In this document: in pieces, positions 34,424 to 44,784 of the stretch
Numbering within the stretch: position 1 is the first letter of the stretch
How the letters are laid out: every line of letters starts with the position of its first letter
DNA from: Mycobacterium sp. E3251
GTDB lineage: Bacteria > Actinomycetota > Actinomycetes > Mycobacteriales > Mycobacteriaceae
DNA length: 64,000 nt
Direction of reading: 5' to 3'
Assembly: GCF_001666835.1 (NCBI RefSeq)
Contig: NZ_LZJF01000201.1
Span: 1-64,000 of the forward strand
The notes under the pieces: model-generated
What the model was told of the DNA's origin: nothing
What the model saw: only the letters and a program-made list of their open reading frames with translations
Database searches by the model: none
Translations under genes and position numbers: made by a program

Positions 34424-34852
34424 ATGAGAGCCTTCACCGAGAGCGAACGTCAGGAGTTTTTGGCCGGCAAGCACGTGGCCGTGTTGTCCGTCGACGCCGC
34501 CGACGGCCGGCCGCCGGCCAGCGTCCCGATCTGGTATGCCTACACCCCAGGTGGCGACGTCCGGATCATGACCGGGGCATCCAGCCGCAAGGCGCGGCTC
34601 ATCGAGCGAGCGGGCAAGGTGACGCTGGTGGTTCAGCGCGAGGAGCCGCCCTACCAGTACGTGGTGGTCGAGGGCACAGTCGTCGACACCACCAAGCCGG
34701 TCCCGGCCGAAGTAGCGTTGGCCACCGCCATTCGTTACCTCGGCGAAGAGGGTGGCCGCGCCTTCGTCAAAAGCATGGAGGGCGTGGAAGAGGTGTTGTT
34801 CACCATTCGCCCCGACCGTTGGCTCAGCTCGGATTTCACCGGCGACCTCTGA
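34424..34852 (+). CDS. Pyridoxamine 5'-phosphate oxidase-fold (FMN/F420-binding) protein
   Basis: A 142-residue split-barrel protein: HVAVLSVDAADGRPPASVPIWYAY and VRIMTGASSRKARLIERAGKVTLVVQ are the typical strands and cofactor-contact loop of the PPOX family. Mycobacteria have many such proteins using F420, FMN or haem. The substrate is unknown. It follows the mycofactocin-type SDR by 55 bp and may be co-transcribed. Confidence 0.8.
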   Translation: MRAFTESERQEFLAGKHVAVLSVDAADGRPPASVPIWYAYTPGGDVRIMTGASSRKARLIERAGKVTLVVQREEPPYQYVVVEGTVVDTTKPVPAEVALATAIRYLGEEGGRAFVKSMEGVEEVLFTIRPDRWLSSDFTGDL

Positions 34853-34953
34853 GGTCTCAGGGTGATCGCCGCCCGTAGCCGATAGCGCTTCCGGCGGAAA
34901 TCTACGCGCATGCGCCGATGTTTTGCCGCATGCGATTACGCATGCTGGCTAAC

Positions 34954-37900
34954 ATGAGCGAAATCGATCCACGGGCGGAAACGCCGCCCTTGGACTGGAG
35001 CGACGCGGCCATGAACGAGCCCTTGCCGACCGGCATCGTCACCCTGCTGCTGGCCGACGTCCAAGGGTCGACGCAATTGTGGGACTCTCAGCCCTCGGAG
35101 ATGATGGCCGCGATCGCGAACCTCGACCAAACGCTGGCCGAGTTGGTGAACATTCATCACGGCGTCCGCCCAGTCGAACAGGGCGAGGGTGACAGCTTCG
35201 TCATCGCGTTCTCCCGAGCGTCGGACGCCGTGGCATGCGCGCTCGCGATACAACGTGCGCCCCTGGCGCCGCTGCGGCTGCGCATCGGGTTGCACACGGG
35301 CGAGGTGCAGCTGCGAGACGAGAACAACTACGTCGGCCCCGCGATCAATCGGACGGCACGACTTCGCGAGCTCGCGCATGGCGGCCAGACCGTGCTGTCG
35401 GGCACCACCAGCGATTTGGTGGCCGACGCGCTTCCCGATGACGTGTGGTTGAGCGATCTCGGCACCCATGCGCTACGGGACCTCCCCCGTCCCGAGCGGG
35501 TGGTGCAACTGTGCCATCGCGACCTCTGCAACGAATTTCCTCCGCTTCGCAAGCGGGAAACCCTTGCCACCCAACATCTTCCAGCCGAGTTGACCAGTTT
35601 CGTCGGTCGCGACGCGGAAATCGCCGTGGTGCGAGACATTCTCGCGCGCGACAGGCTGGTGACGCTGACCGGCGCCGGCGGGGTCGGCAAGACCCGGCTG
35701 GCCGTGCGGGTTGCGGCCACCGCCGGCGGCGCTTATACCGACGGAATCTGCTATGTGGACCTGGCTCCCCTCACCGACCCCGACCTGGTGCCCATTGCCA
35801 CCGCCCGCGCCTTGGGTCTGCCGGACCAGCCGGGGCGTGCCCCGGAGAAGAACCTGCTGCAGTTCATCGGGGACCGAGAGATGTTGATGGTGCTGGACAA
35901 CTGCGAGCATCTGCTGGATGCCTGCGCGGCGCTGGCCGAGGCCCTGCTGGCGGCCTGCCCACGATTGACGATGCTGACGACGAGTCGCGAGCCGATCGGC
36001 ATGAACGGCGAGGTGACTTGGCGAGTCCCGTCTTTGTCGCTGGAGGACGAAGCCGTACGACTGTTCAACGACCGTGCCGGCCATGCGCAACCGAGCTTCC
36101 AGGCCAACGATGACGATGCTCGCGCGATTGACGAGATCTGCCGCCGCCTGGACGGCATGCCGCTGGCGATCGAGCTGGCGGCGGCCCGGATTCGCGCGCT
36201 GTCACCCGCGGAGATTCTCGCCGGACTGCAAGACCGGTTCCGATTGCTGACCGGCGGATCGCGAACTGCGGTGCGCCGCCAGCAGACGTTGCGCGCATCG
36301 GTGGACTGGTCGCACGCGCTGTTGACCGCGCCGGAGCGAATTCTGTTCCGCAGGCTCGGCGTATTCATGGGCGGGTTCGGCCTCGAAGCCTGCGTAAATG
36401 TGGTGTGCGACAACGACCTGGCCTCACACCAGGTGATGGATGTGCTGGCACTGCTTGTCGATAAATCGCTGGTGATCGCCGAATCCACCGGCGGTCCAAC
36501 GCGATACCGACTGCTCGAAACGATCCGCCAGTATGCGCAGGAGAAGCTCGGCGAGTCGGCGGAGGCCGTCGATGTCCGGGATCGCCACCGTGACCATTTC
36601 ACCGCGATGGCGGCCGAACTCGACGCCCCGGGCGAGACAAGCCGGGAGATTTTGCTCGACCGGGCCGAGGCCGACATCGACAATCTGCGGGCCGCCTTCG
36701 GGTGGAGCCGCGAGAAATGCGACACCGATCGGGCATTGGAACTGGTTACTTCACTGCAGCCGTATTGGCTCACCCGGGGCCGCCTCAAGGAGGGGTCCGA
36801 CTGGCTCGATCTCGCCCTGGCCGACGCCGAGGCGGGCACCGAGGTGACGCCCCGCGCGCTGGCGCGAGCCCTGGCGGACAAGGCGTTCCTGGACAACATG
36901 CGCGACCCCGATAGCTTCGCGCGCGCCCAGCGCGCACTGGCCATCGCGCGTGGGGTGGACGACCCAGCGCTGTTGGCGCGCACTCTCACGACTTGCGGGC
37001 GGCTTGCCGCCTGGAAGTCCGAACTGGCCCAACCTTATCTATCCGAAGCGGAAACCCTGGCCCGAGAACAGGGCGACCCGTGGAGGCTGGGCCAGCTCCT
37101 CTACAGCAAGGCGCTCACCGCGATAATCGGCTCGGGAGACGTGGAGGCCGCGGTCGCCGCCGCGACGGAGGGCCGCGACCTCGCGGACGACGTCTTCGAC
37201 CACGGCTACTCACGGGGATGCCGTTGGTGTCTGGCCGGAACGCAGTTGGTGTTCGGGGACGTCTCCGGCGCGGCGGAGCAACTTCGCGAATTGCTGACCG
37301 AAGCGGATGCGGCGCACGCTCTGATCTGGCAGGTGTGCGCCCGCGAGCGCTTATGTCACGTCTTAGCCCACCACGGACAGGCAGACGAAGGTCGCACTCT
37401 CGCCATAGAGGCGCTCGAAGGCGCGGCCGAGATCGGCCGGTACATGGAGGCCGTGGTGTACTCGTCGATGGCGTTTGCGGCGCTCGCCAGCGGCGATGTG
37501 GACGCCGCCGCTGAGGCCAGTGGGGCGGCTCGCGAGCGGTTTGGCGACTGGCCAGTGGCGACCATCAATGCCAAGCCCTCTGGTGAAGTCGCGCTGGCGC
37601 ATGGTGATCTCACTTCCGCGCGTCGCTTGGCCGACGAAGGCGTTGCCGGCGCGCGAGGCTGGTTCGCCGTGCAGGCGCTGGCGATCCGGTCACGTGTGGC
37701 GTTAGCGGAAGACGAGCCCGGTCAGGCCGAACGCGATGCCCACGACGCATTGGCCCGTGCGGCCGAACAGCGAGCGCACCTGTTCGTTCCGGACCTCTTG
37801 GAGTGCCTTGCCCATCTGGCTCACCTCGCCGGGAACCACATGGAAGCGGCACGGCTCTTCGGGGCCGCCGACTCGATCCGCAAGCGCACCGGCATCGTCC

Positions 37901-38268
37901 GCTTCCGCGTGTATGACGCCGACTACGAGACATCGGTGGAAACGACTCGTAAAGCCCTGAGCGACGAGGAATTCAGCACTGCGTGGGAAGCGGGCGCCGC
38001 CCTGTCCACCGACGAGGCGATCGCATACGCGCGGCGCGGCCGCGGCGAACGCAAACGTCCGCCCAGCGGCTGGGACTCGCTCACCCCGACCGAACGCGAC
38101 GTCGTCCGGCTCGTCAGCGAGGGATTGGGCAACAAGGACATCGGCGACCGGCTGTTCATCTCCCCGCGCACGGTGCAGACCCACCTGACCCATGTGTACG
38201 CGAAGCTAGGGATCACGTCGCGGATGCAGCTGGCGCACAAAGCAACGCGCCGATCAGTGCTCGATTAG
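34954..38268 (+). CDS. Multidomain regulator: class III cyclase-like domain, AAA/NB-ARC ATPase, TPR-like region and LuxR HTH
   Basis: About 1,104 residues. Residues ~25-185 resemble a class III nucleotide cyclase: LLLADVQGSTQLW and GEGDSFVIAF hold the two metal Asp positions and GPAINRTARL the Asn/Arg positions. The usual substrate Lys is replaced (QGEGD where K-T-I-G-D is expected) and the adenine Asp by Pro, so activity may be weak or lost. A P-loop ATPase follows (GAGGVGKT at ~240-247, MLMVLDNCEHL at ~310), then a helical-repeat region, and a LuxR HTH from ~1043 (LTPTERDVVRLVSEGLGNKDI). M. tuberculosis has several proteins of this build (Rv0386, Rv1358, Rv2488c). The start is uncertain: ATGs at 34918 and 35011 are alternatives. 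Its 3' end overlaps the convergent phosphotransferase gene by 15 bp. Confidence 0.88.
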   Translation: MSEIDPRAETPPLDWSDAAMNEPLPTGIVTLLLADVQGSTQLWDSQPSEMMAAIANLDQTLAELVNIHHGVRPVEQGEGDSFVIAFSRASDAVACALAIQRAPLAPLRLRIGLHTGEVQLRDENNYVGPAINRTARLRELAHGGQTVLSGTTSDLVADALPDDVWLSDLGTHALRDLPRPERVVQLCHRDLCNEFPPLRKRETLATQHLPAELTSFVGRDAEIAVVRDILARDRLVTLTGAGGVGKTRLAVRVAATAGGAYTDGICYVDLAPLTDPDLVPIATARALGLPDQPGRAPEKNLLQFIGDREMLMVLDNCEHLLDACAALAEALLAACPRLTMLTTSREPIGMNGEVTWRVPSLSLEDEAVRLFNDRAGHAQPSFQANDDDARAIDEICRRLDGMPLAIELAAARIRALSPAEILAGLQDRFRLLTGGSRTAVRRQQTLRASVDWSHALLTAPERILFRRLGVFMGGFGLEACVNVVCDNDLASHQVMDVLALLVDKSLVIAESTGGPTRYRLLETIRQYAQEKLGESAEAVDVRDRHRDHFTAMAAELDAPGETSREILLDRAEADIDNLRAAFGWSREKCDTDRALELVTSLQPYWLTRGRLKEGSDWLDLALADAEAGTEVTPRALARALADKAFLDNMRDPDSFARAQRALAIARGVDDPALLARTLTTCGRLAAWKSELAQPYLSEAETLAREQGDPWRLGQLLYSKALTAIIGSGDVEAAVAAATEGRDLADDVFDHGYSRGCRWCLAGTQLVFGDVSGAAEQLRELLTEADAAHALIWQVCARERLCHVLAHHGQADEGRTLAIEALEGAAEIGRYMEAVVYSSMAFAALASGDVDAAAEASGAARERFGDWPVATINAKPSGEVALAHGDLTSARRLADEGVAGARGWFAVQALAIRSRVALAEDEPGQAERDAHDALARAAEQRAHLFVPDLLECLAHLAHLAGNHMEAARLFGAADSIRKRTGIVRFRVYDADYETSVETTRKALSDEEFSTAWEAGAALSTDEAIAYARRGRGERKRPPSGWDSLTPTERDVVRLVSEGLGNKDIGDRLFISPRTVQTHLTHVYAKLGITSRMQLAHKATRRSVLD

Positions 38269-39333
38269 CTCCAGCGTTCCGAGCTCACGGATCGCCTGGC
38301 AGCCGCGGCCGAGCATGGCCAGCACCATGTCGTCGCCACGTTCGGTGGCGGCCGCGAACGCGAATCCCAGTGCGGAGATCAGCGGTGCCTGCAACACCCC
38401 GAGCCGGTAATCACGCCAACACGTCTCGCGGTCATAGCCGGTGACACCGCACGCCACCAAGGCGCGGTGATAGTCGGCGACGAGCCCCTCTTCGATGCTC
38501 GCGCGCAGTTGCGAATTGAGGCTGGTCGCGGTGAAGTAGGCGAGATCCCTGGCCGGCAAACCGACGCCGAGCGTCTGCCAGTCCACCACGCTGACCCGCG
38601 TCCGGTCCGGATCGAAGAGCAGGTTGTCCAGGCGATAATCGCCGTGCAGCAGGGCGAACCGATCGTACTCGGAAAGCAGCCACGGTGTGACCAGACCCAT
38701 TGCCGCGCTGAAGGTCTCACGGTCCTCGGTGCTCATCCGGGTGCCCAACTTGCCCAGCGTGATGTCGGCGCTCATCTTCGCCACTTCGCCCATGCCGCCG
38801 GCGCCGGCCTCGTCCGGCCTGGCGAACGCGATGCCCGGGAAGTCGAGCCAGACGGGATCACACCAGCTGGGCGCGTGCAGCCCGGCCAGAGCGGTGACCG
38901 CAAGACGCGCTTCGGTCTCCCCGCACCCGGCGAGCTGATCGCCCTGCACTGCAGGCGCCTGGTCGGCGAGCAGCAACGCGAAATCCATTGCGTCCTCGGT
39001 GATCTCGGAGTAGAAGCACTGGGGCGTCGGCACCTGCACCCGGTCCGCCACGGATGAGTAGAACGCGCATTCGCTGCGATATCCGATGACGACCCGGTCG
39101 CGCACGGTGTCGTCCTGGGCCGGCAGCTTGATGACGAAGGTCTGCGGCAGGTCACCGGGGTCCGTCGCGTACCGGGCGCACACCCGGTAGGTGGCACCGG
39201 TCTGCCCGGTGCCGATCGCGACCACGTCGACGTCGGCGACCTCGACAGGGGCGCCACGCCCACTCAGCGCGGCCGACAGCCATTGCGGGGTCACGTCGCC
39301 GGGATACCGCGGGATCGACACCACAGCACTCAT
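38254..39333 (-). CDS. APH-fold phosphotransferase family protein
   Basis: A 359-residue protein of the aminoglycoside phosphotransferase/choline kinase fold. The catalytic loop is FALLHGDYRLDNLLFD, the metal-binding segment VVDWQTLGVGLPARDLAYF, and FVIKLPAQ near residue 70 may hold the nucleotide-contact Lys. Mycobacteria have many such proteins near acyl-CoA dehydrogenases; their substrates are mostly unknown and drug resistance should not be assumed. The ATG at 39333 has GGAGG upstream on the coding strand. A degenerate relative of the TACTGTA operator lies 45 bp upstream. Confidence 0.83.
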   Translation of the reverse strand: MSAVVSIPRYPGDVTPQWLSAALSGRGAPVEVADVDVVAIGTGQTGATYRVCARYATDPGDLPQTFVIKLPAQDDTVRDRVVIGYRSECAFYSSVADRVQVPTPQCFYSEITEDAMDFALLLADQAPAVQGDQLAGCGETEARLAVTALAGLHAPSWCDPVWLDFPGIAFARPDEAGAGGMGEVAKMSADITLGKLGTRMSTEDRETFSAAMGLVTPWLLSEYDRFALLHGDYRLDNLLFDPDRTRVSVVDWQTLGVGLPARDLAYFTATSLNSQLRASIEEGLVADYHRALVACGVTGYDRETCWRDYRLGVLQAPLISALGFAFAAATERGDDMVLAMLGRGCQAIRELGTLELIEH

Positions 39334-39377
39334 GAACAGCACGCCTCCTGTACCCGGACAGCTCCGTCCGACTGACA

Positions 39378-39396
39378 AACTGTAAGGCATACCGCA
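39378..39396. promoter_or_regulatory. Weak TACTGTA-type operator candidate (site E)
   Basis: AACTGTAAGGCATACCGCA differs from the shared core of sites A-D (TACTGTA at one end, GTA at the other) at two positions. It lies 45 bp upstream of the phosphotransferase start, where an operator would be expected. A chance match is possible. Confidence 0.3.
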
Positions 39397-39420
39397 AGTG
39401 CTGCGGTCAACCACGGTGAG

Positions 39421-41157
39421 CTAGTCGGCGAGAATCCGCCAGTCGGCGGCCTCATGCTGCTGGCGCCAGAACTCGTTGAAACGCCCACCCGCCGCGAGCA
39501 ATTCGTCGACCGCTCCGTCCTCGATCACTCGGCCGTCATCGAGGAACAGGACGCGGTCGGCGTGACTGATGCTGGCCAACCGGTGCGCGACGATCACTTG
39601 AGTGCGTGAGCGGGGATCGAGGGTGAGCGCGTCGACCACGGCGGCCTCGTTCTCGGTGTCCAGGGCGCTGGTCGCCTCGTCGACCAGCAGTATCGGCGCC
39701 GGCTTGAGCAGTGCGCGCGCGATGCTGACCCGTTGGCGTTCACCACCGGACAGCGCGGAACCGGCCTCGCCGACGATCGTGTCGGCGCCGTCGGGCAGGC
39801 GTCCGATGAGTTCGTCTACGCGGGCGAGGGCTACAGCCCGGTTGAAGTGGCCATCGTCGGCGCCGGGATCCCCGGCGAGCACATTGTCGCGGATCGACCC
39901 GTGGAACAGGTACGGATGTTGGAATACCACGCTGCTCACCGCCCGGCGGGCTTCGGCGTCCAGAGTCGCCGCGTCGACGCCGTCGATCAGCACCCGGCCG
40001 CCGGTGGGTTCGTGCAGCCCCGCGATCAGCGCCAGAATGGTGCTCTTGCCCGATCCGGACGGTCCGACGATCGCCGTGGTGGTCCCCGGCGCCAAGGTGA
40101 AGCTCACTCCGTCGAGCACCGGCACGGTTGCTCCATCATACCGGAACTCAACGTCGTCGAATTCGATGCGGGGTGCCGCGGCGACGGTCAACGCGGCGGC
40201 TCCGGAGCTCACCAAGGGCGCCGTGAGCACGGAACGAATGCGCTCGAGCGTGGCGCGGGTGCTCTCCAACGCCGGTGCCAGCTCGCTGATCGTGGTGAAC
40301 GGCTCGAGATACCGAACGATCACGACGATCAGCGCGATGGCCTCCGGGATCGTGACCGTCCGGTTTACTGTCAGCGCCGCGGTCGCCCCCGCCAGCAGGA
40401 TCAGGGAGAGCTGGCTGGCAAGGCTGAACAGCAGCTGGCCCGGGATCTGCATGGACAGCAACCGCATGGTCGCGCCGTGCTGTGCGGCCAGCGCGTCGCC
40501 GACCAGGCTCCGCGCGGGCTCAACCCGCCGCGCGGCCCGCAACGCCTGCTGGGTGCGGGCGAACTCGATGATCCGTTCGGTGAGGGCACCATTGGCCTCG
40601 TCGGCGGCGGCGTCAGCGCGCCGCGTCAACCGCGCCGACGCCCACAGCGCCCCCAGCAGCATAGGCACGCCGCCCAGCGCGGCCACGCCGAGCTGCCATG
40701 AGATGGGCAGTAAGGCCAGCCCGATGGCCGCGGGCAGCAGGATGGCGGAGATCAGCGGGGTCAGCAGGTTGACGACGAGGCCGACCAGTTCGGGCCCGGT
40801 GGCGGCGATGGCCTGCCGTGCCGTCGCGGTGTGCTCGGCGGTGAACCAGTCCAGCCGCACGCCGGGCAACCGGTCCGCTACATCGTGCTGGCTGTGGTCG
40901 AGCACGGCAAAGCCGAGCCCGAAGCCGATGCGCGCGGTCGCCGTGTCGATCACCCATCCGATCACGGTGGCGGCGGAGAGCCAGCCCAGCCACATCAGCG
41001 CGCGGTGCGGGGCGTCGCCGAACAGGGCGCCCACCAGGGGCACCAGCAGGACGGTGGCCACCGCCCGCACCACCACGGAGAGCACGGCGAGCGCGGCGTA
41101 GACGATCACGCTCGCTCGGCGATCCGCGGGCACCAGGCCCAACCACGTGCGGATCAT
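39421..41157 (-). CDS. irtB: Iron-siderophore ABC importer subunit IrtB
   Basis: A 578-residue ABC half-transporter: an N-terminal six-helix membrane domain, then an ATPase with Walker [17 protein letters not shown], signature [15 protein letters not shown] and Walker [14 protein letters not shown]. With IrtA it forms the inner-membrane importer that brings iron-loaded carboxymycobactin and mycobactin into the cell. Its ATG at 41157 overlaps the irtA stop as ATGA, so the two are made together in fixed ratio. Length and gene pairing match the M. tuberculosis protein. Confidence 0.95.
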   Translation of the reverse strand: MIRTWLGLVPADRRASVIVYAALAVLSVVVRAVATVLLVPLVGALFGDAPHRALMWLGWLSAATVIGWVIDTATARIGFGLGFAVLDHSQHDVADRLPGVRLDWFTAEHTATARQAIAATGPELVGLVVNLLTPLISAILLPAAIGLALLPISWQLGVAALGGVPMLLGALWASARLTRRADAAADEANGALTERIIEFARTQQALRAARRVEPARSLVGDALAAQHGATMRLLSMQIPGQLLFSLASQLSLILLAGATAALTVNRTVTIPEAIALIVVIVRYLEPFTTISELAPALESTRATLERIRSVLTAPLVSSGAAALTVAAAPRIEFDDVEFRYDGATVPVLDGVSFTLAPGTTTAIVGPSGSGKSTILALIAGLHEPTGGRVLIDGVDAATLDAEARRAVSSVVFQHPYLFHGSIRDNVLAGDPGADDGHFNRAVALARVDELIGRLPDGADTIVGEAGSALSGGERQRVSIARALLKPAPILLVDEATSALDTENEAAVVDALTLDPRSRTQVIVAHRLASISHADRVLFLDDGRVIEDGAVDELLAAGGRFNEFWRQQHEAADWRILAD

Positions 41158-43739
41158 GGCGCCCCCTCCTGAGCCGTGCTGGCCGCGACCGGGTCTCGAC
41201 GGCCACGCTCCCACAGCCGTCGATACCGACCGTCGGCGGCAAGAAGCTCCTCGTGGGTGCCGAGTTCGGCGATCCGGCCGTGGTCGAGCACGACGATCTG
41301 GTCGGCTCCGGTGATGGTGTGCAACCGATGGGCGATCACCAAAACGGTGCGATCCTGGGTCAACCGGTTAAGCGCCTGCTGCACAAGGTATTCCGACTCC
41401 GGGTCGGCGAATGCGGTGGCCTCGTCGAGGATCAGCACCGGGGTATCCGCCAGGATCGCCCGGGCGATGCTCAGCCGCTGTCGTTCGCCGCCGGAAAGGG
41501 CGGTTCCCGCGCCGAGCACGGTGTCGTAGCCGTCGGGCAATCGCATGACCCGGTCGTGGATCTGCGCCTGACGCGCCGCCTCCTGGATTTGTGCCGCGGT
41601 GGCATCGGGGACCGCCAGCGCGACGTTCTCCGCGATGGTGCCGTGCACCAGCTGCGTCTCCTGCAGGACGAACCCCACCTTTGCGTAGAGCTCGTCGGCG
41701 GTCATGGCCCGGATATCCTGTCCCCCAATGCGTATCGCGCCCTGGTCGACATCGTGAAAGCGGGCCAGCAGGGCGGCCAGTGTCGACTTGCCGGACCCAG
41801 AGGGGCCCACGAGCGCGGTGACCGTGCCAGGCCGCAGCGTCAGCGAAACGCCCCGGATCACTGGAACATCCGGTCGATAGCCGAAATTGACCTCGTCGAA
41901 CACCACTGTCGCCGAGGAATCTCCGGACTGCTCCTGCTCTCGCACGTCGAGCTCGGGTTCGTCGAGCGTGTTCTGCAGGCGCCGGGCGGCGAGCATGCCG
42001 GCGCTGATACCGCCGACCCCGTACGCGATCCCGAGCAGTCGCGCACCGAAGGTGGTGCCCAGCAACAAGAATGGCACGAGATTCACCGGATCCATCCGCC
42101 CGGTGACGGTGAGCAGGGTGCCCGTGAGTGCGATCAGCCACAGGAATGTCGATGGGCGGGTGACCAGGTCCATGAGCGTTTTCTTGCCGGCCAGCGGGCG
42201 CTGCCAGGAGACCAGGAATTCGACGTACTCGTCCAAGCGGCGCCGGAAGCTGGACGCGGCCGCGCCGCCGAAGACGCGGATCACCGGCTGGCCTTCCAGG
42301 TAGGCGCCGGCCTCGCCGCTCATCTTCTCGGCCCAGCGCTGTGATTGGGGGATGCGCGGGCCCGACTGAATGGTGAGCGACGACGTCAACACCAGGTACA
42401 CCAGGACGGGCAGGAATAGCACGAGCGCAACGCGCCAATCGACGACGAACAGGTAGACCAGCACCGCGACTGGTGCGATGGTCGCCGCGACCGCGTCGGG
42501 GATGGCGTGGGTGACCAGATAGTGCAGCGACAGCGTGTCGTCCTGCAACAGCTGCTTGATCGAGCCCGATCCGCGAGCGGTAAACCAGCCCAGTGGCAAC
42601 CGAGATAGCTTGCGCAACAACCGCGAACGCAGGTCGGCGGCGAACCGCGCGTCGACGACGTGCAGCCACAGCGTCAGGCCGGCACCGAGCACCGTTCCCG
42701 CTCCCAGCAGCGCGACCGCGGCGATCCCGACGTCCCAGAGTCGCGACGCGGGCGCCCCGGCGACCAGCAGCCGCGACAGCTCGACCAACAGCACGAACGG
42801 TGCCAGCTGCACCACCGTGATGACGGCCTGCAACACACCGGAGAGGATCAGCGCCAAGCGCAGCGGCGCGAGCAACCGGCCGCCACCCTGGGCGCGCCAA
42901 CTTCCGCGGGCCACGGGGGCGGGCGCGTTGTCGGGCGGGTTTAGTCGGGAAACAGCCTCGGGGACAACGCTATTCACCGGCTCCGGCTCGTCACCGCGGC
43001 GGGTTCCCATCGCGCGCCCGGCACTCCAGTACGCCTGGGCATGTACTACCGACTTGGGAAAGCCGAATTCGTCGCGCAGCCGCGTCCGCACGTGCTTGAG
43101 CACCGTCGCTTCAGGCGTGGCCCACGCGTACCAGTTGGACCAGTCCCGGTTATCAATCGCCGCGGCAAGCGATTTCTCGTCGCGTCGGACCACCCAGTGC
43201 ACTTGCAGGCGAGGGTGTTGGGTGATCGGGATCAGGACGTCGTTGTCGTCGTGCTGCTCGAGATACATCTCGATCGGGACGTCGTCGGGGACGACCCCGA
43301 TGATTCCGTTCATGCCCGGGATCGACGCCGAGTCGCCGATCAGCAGATAGCCGGCCGGTTGTTCGCCGGGCACGTCGAATCGCGACGAGCCCATCAGCGC
43401 CATGACGGCGATCGTGGCGCCGGGCTGAACGGTGCGCGCCCACTTCGACGCCGGTCCGGCGGGCTCGTGCAGCACGATGTCGACCGCGAAACGGCCACTG
43501 GAAACGTCCGCCTCGGAAATCGTGTAGGCGCGCTGGAACTCGGTGCTGGATCCGTCCGGGTCAGGAAACCAGAACCGCAGCCACGCGGCGGGCTCGGCGT
43601 CCACGTCTTCGAACAACGTCGGTGACGTCATGCGCACCCGCACGAAATGCGGCGCAATCTGGACGGTTTCGGTCACCGTTGCGGCGTGGTCACGTGCGCC
43701 GAAGCTTCGCAACATCACACCGGAGAACCCGCGCGCCAT
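41154..43739 (-). CDS. irtA: Iron-siderophore ABC importer subunit IrtA with siderophore-interacting (SIP) domain
   Basis: 861 residues. The N-terminal ~280 form an FAD-binding siderophore-interacting domain, with the flavin motif [11 protein letters not shown], on the cytosolic side; it reduces ferric siderophore to release iron. An ABC membrane domain follows, then an ATPase with [32 protein letters not shown] and [22 protein letters not shown] lies just upstream of the ATG on the coding strand. A probable IdeR box about 90 bp upstream indicates repression by iron. Unlike in M. tuberculosis, the mbtK-N genes are not adjacent. Confidence 0.96.
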   Translation of the reverse strand: MARGFSGVMLRSFGARDHAATVTETVQIAPHFVRVRMTSPTLFEDVDAEPAAWLRFWFPDPDGSSTEFQRAYTISEADVSSGRFAVDIVLHEPAGPASKWARTVQPGATIAVMALMGSSRFDVPGEQPAGYLLIGDSASIPGMNGIIGVVPDDVPIEMYLEQHDDNDVLIPITQHPRLQVHWVVRRDEKSLAAAIDNRDWSNWYAWATPEATVLKHVRTRLRDEFGFPKSVVHAQAYWSAGRAMGTRRGDEPEPVNSVVPEAVSRLNPPDNAPAPVARGSWRAQGGGRLLAPLRLALILSGVLQAVITVVQLAPFVLLVELSRLLVAGAPASRLWDVGIAAVALLGAGTVLGAGLTLWLHVVDARFAADLRSRLLRKLSRLPLGWFTARGSGSIKQLLQDDTLSLHYLVTHAIPDAVAATIAPVAVLVYLFVVDWRVALVLFLPVLVYLVLTSSLTIQSGPRIPQSQRWAEKMSGEAGAYLEGQPVIRVFGGAAASSFRRRLDEYVEFLVSWQRPLAGKKTLMDLVTRPSTFLWLIALTGTLLTVTGRMDPVNLVPFLLLGTTFGARLLGIAYGVGGISAGMLAARRLQNTLDEPELDVREQEQSGDSSATVVFDEVNFGYRPDVPVIRGVSLTLRPGTVTALVGPSGSGKSTLAALLARFHDVDQGAIRIGGQDIRAMTADELYAKVGFVLQETQLVHGTIAENVALAVPDATAAQIQEAARQAQIHDRVMRLPDGYDTVLGAGTALSGGERQRLSIARAILADTPVLILDEATAFADPESEYLVQQALNRLTQDRTVLVIAHRLHTITGADQIVVLDHGRIAELGTHEELLAADGRYRRLWERGRRDPVAASTAQEGAP

Positions 43740-43830
43740 CAGCGGTCCTTTCCTGCGGCGCTCAACTCCGCGACGACTTGACCGAACGGGGGCCCGGCGG
43801 ACCCGCCATTCGATAAGTTACCGCACAAAC

Positions 43831-43849
43831 TAAGGATTGCCTTACCAAA
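43831..43849 (-). promoter_or_regulatory. Probable IdeR (iron box) operator for irtAB
   Basis: On the minus strand the site reads TTTGGTAAGGCAATCCTTA, which matches the known mycobacterial IdeR box (TTAGGTTAGGCTAACCTAA) at 14 of 19 positions. It lies about 92 bp upstream of irtA and 48 bp upstream of the divergent DUF393 gene, so iron-bound IdeR could affect both. Confidence 0.75.
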
Positions 43850-43896
43850 GGTCAACTCGTAGTCGGTGTGGCTGTTGGGCCAGTAGCCTGGAAAGC

Positions 43897-44322
43897 GTGA
43901 GCAGCGAAACGGTGCCGCCCGTGTTGCTGTACGACGGGGTCTGCGGCGTATGCAACGCGGCGGTGCGCACCATACTTCGGTTCGATCACCATGGCACCCT
44001 GCGCTTTGCGGCGCTGGACAGCGACTTCGCCCAAGCAGTGTTTGCCCGGCACCCGTCCATCAAAGACGTGGACTCCGTGGTGTTCGTTGACGAGCCCGAC
44101 CAGCCGGGAGAACGCGTCGCAGTGCGGTCCGCAGCCGCGTTGCGGGTCGTGGATTACCTTGGCGGGCCGTGGAAGCTGCTCGAGGTTGCCCGCGTCGTCC
44201 CCACCCCCCTACGTGACTGGCTCTACGACAGGGTCGCAGACGTCCGCTACCGCATCTTCGGCAAGTACGACACGTGTCCGCTGCCGCCGCCGGAGGTTCG
44301 CGCGCGCTTTCTGGACGCCTAG
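43897..44322 (+). CDS. DUF393 / DCC-family thiol-disulfide oxidoreductase-like protein
   Basis: A 141-residue protein. LLYDGVCGVCNAAVRTIL contains the D-G-x-C-x-x-C motif that gives the DCC family its name, and RSAAALRVVDYLGGPW is the usual second block. A thioredoxin-like redox role has been proposed for the family but is not proven. The GTG at 43897 fits the family N terminus. It is divergent from irtA across the IdeR box and its stop codon overlaps that of the convergent small gene. Confidence 0.82.
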   Translation: MSSETVPPVLLYDGVCGVCNAAVRTILRFDHHGTLRFAALDSDFAQAVFARHPSIKDVDSVVFVDEPDQPGERVAVRSAAALRVVDYLGGPWKLLEVARVVPTPLRDWLYDRVADVRYRIFGKYDTCPLPPPEVRARFLDA

Positions 44323-44627
44323 TCGATAGCCAGGTCGGCCTCGGACTCTTTGCGCTTCAGCTCGGCCAATTTGCGGTCTTCGGCGGCGAATTCACGATGG
44401 TGAGCCGCCGACTCGCGGTGCACGCCTACGTGCGACACGCCTTGTTCGACGGCGCTGTCTTGCACCCGCGCAACTTGTTCGTGTTTGCGGGCCGATTCCT
44501 CGAAGCTACGGGCCGCCGAGAGCCCGGCGTGTGCAGCGCGTTCGCGAGCGGCCGCGGCTCTGCGTTCGGCGCGCTCTATGTCTCGTGCGGTGACGGCTTC
44601 ATCGCGTTGTTGGTCTCCGGTAGCCAT
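44319..44627 (-). CDS. Small charged coiled-coil protein, function unknown
   Basis: A 102-residue protein rich in Ala, Arg and Glu with long predicted helices (ERAERRAAAARERAAHAG) and several His. No enzymatic motif is visible. The ATG at 44627 has GAGGAGA upstream on the coding strand, which supports it as a real gene. Its stop overlaps the stop of the convergent DUF393 gene. Function not recognised. Confidence 0.65.
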   Translation of the reverse strand: MATGDQQRDEAVTARDIERAERRAAAARERAAHAGLSAARSFEESARKHEQVARVQDSAVEQGVSHVGVHRESAAHHREFAAEDRKLAELKRKESEADLAID

Positions 44628-44701
44628 GGCGTCTCCTCGTATCCGTGCACTGCATGTACCCCGCACGGAGGGTTTGACGCTTCGCGATCGCGAAATAAGG
44701 G

Positions 44702-44784
44702 TGCGGGCGGAGGGACTCGAACCCTCACGCTCTTTCGAGCACCGGCACCTAAAGCCGGCGCGTATGCCATTTCGCCACGCCCGC
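44702..44784 (-). tRNA. tRNA-Leu (anticodon UAG)
   Basis: On the minus strand the acceptor arm GCGGGCG (44778-44784) pairs with CGCCCGC (44703-44709). The anticodon stem CCGGC/GCCGG encloses the loop TTTAGGT with anticodon TAG. The variable arm is long, as in leucine tRNAs, and the T-loop GGTTCGAGTCC is present. The terminal CCA is not encoded: the discriminator A is followed by CCC. No integration repeat is visible next to it. Confidence 0.95.

Noticed and set aside
34907-34953. Repeated GCATGC motifs before the cyclase/LuxR gene as an operator
   Set aside because: The motif is short and GC-rich, spacing is irregular, and one copy lies inside a possible coding start; support is too weak.
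38254-39333. Aminoglycoside resistance gene
   Set aside because: Only the general APH fold is supported; such proteins are numerous in mycobacteria and usually not linked to resistance.
44702-44784. tRNA-Leu as an integration site for a genomic island
   Set aside because: No integrase gene and no direct repeat of the tRNA 3' end were seen in the window.
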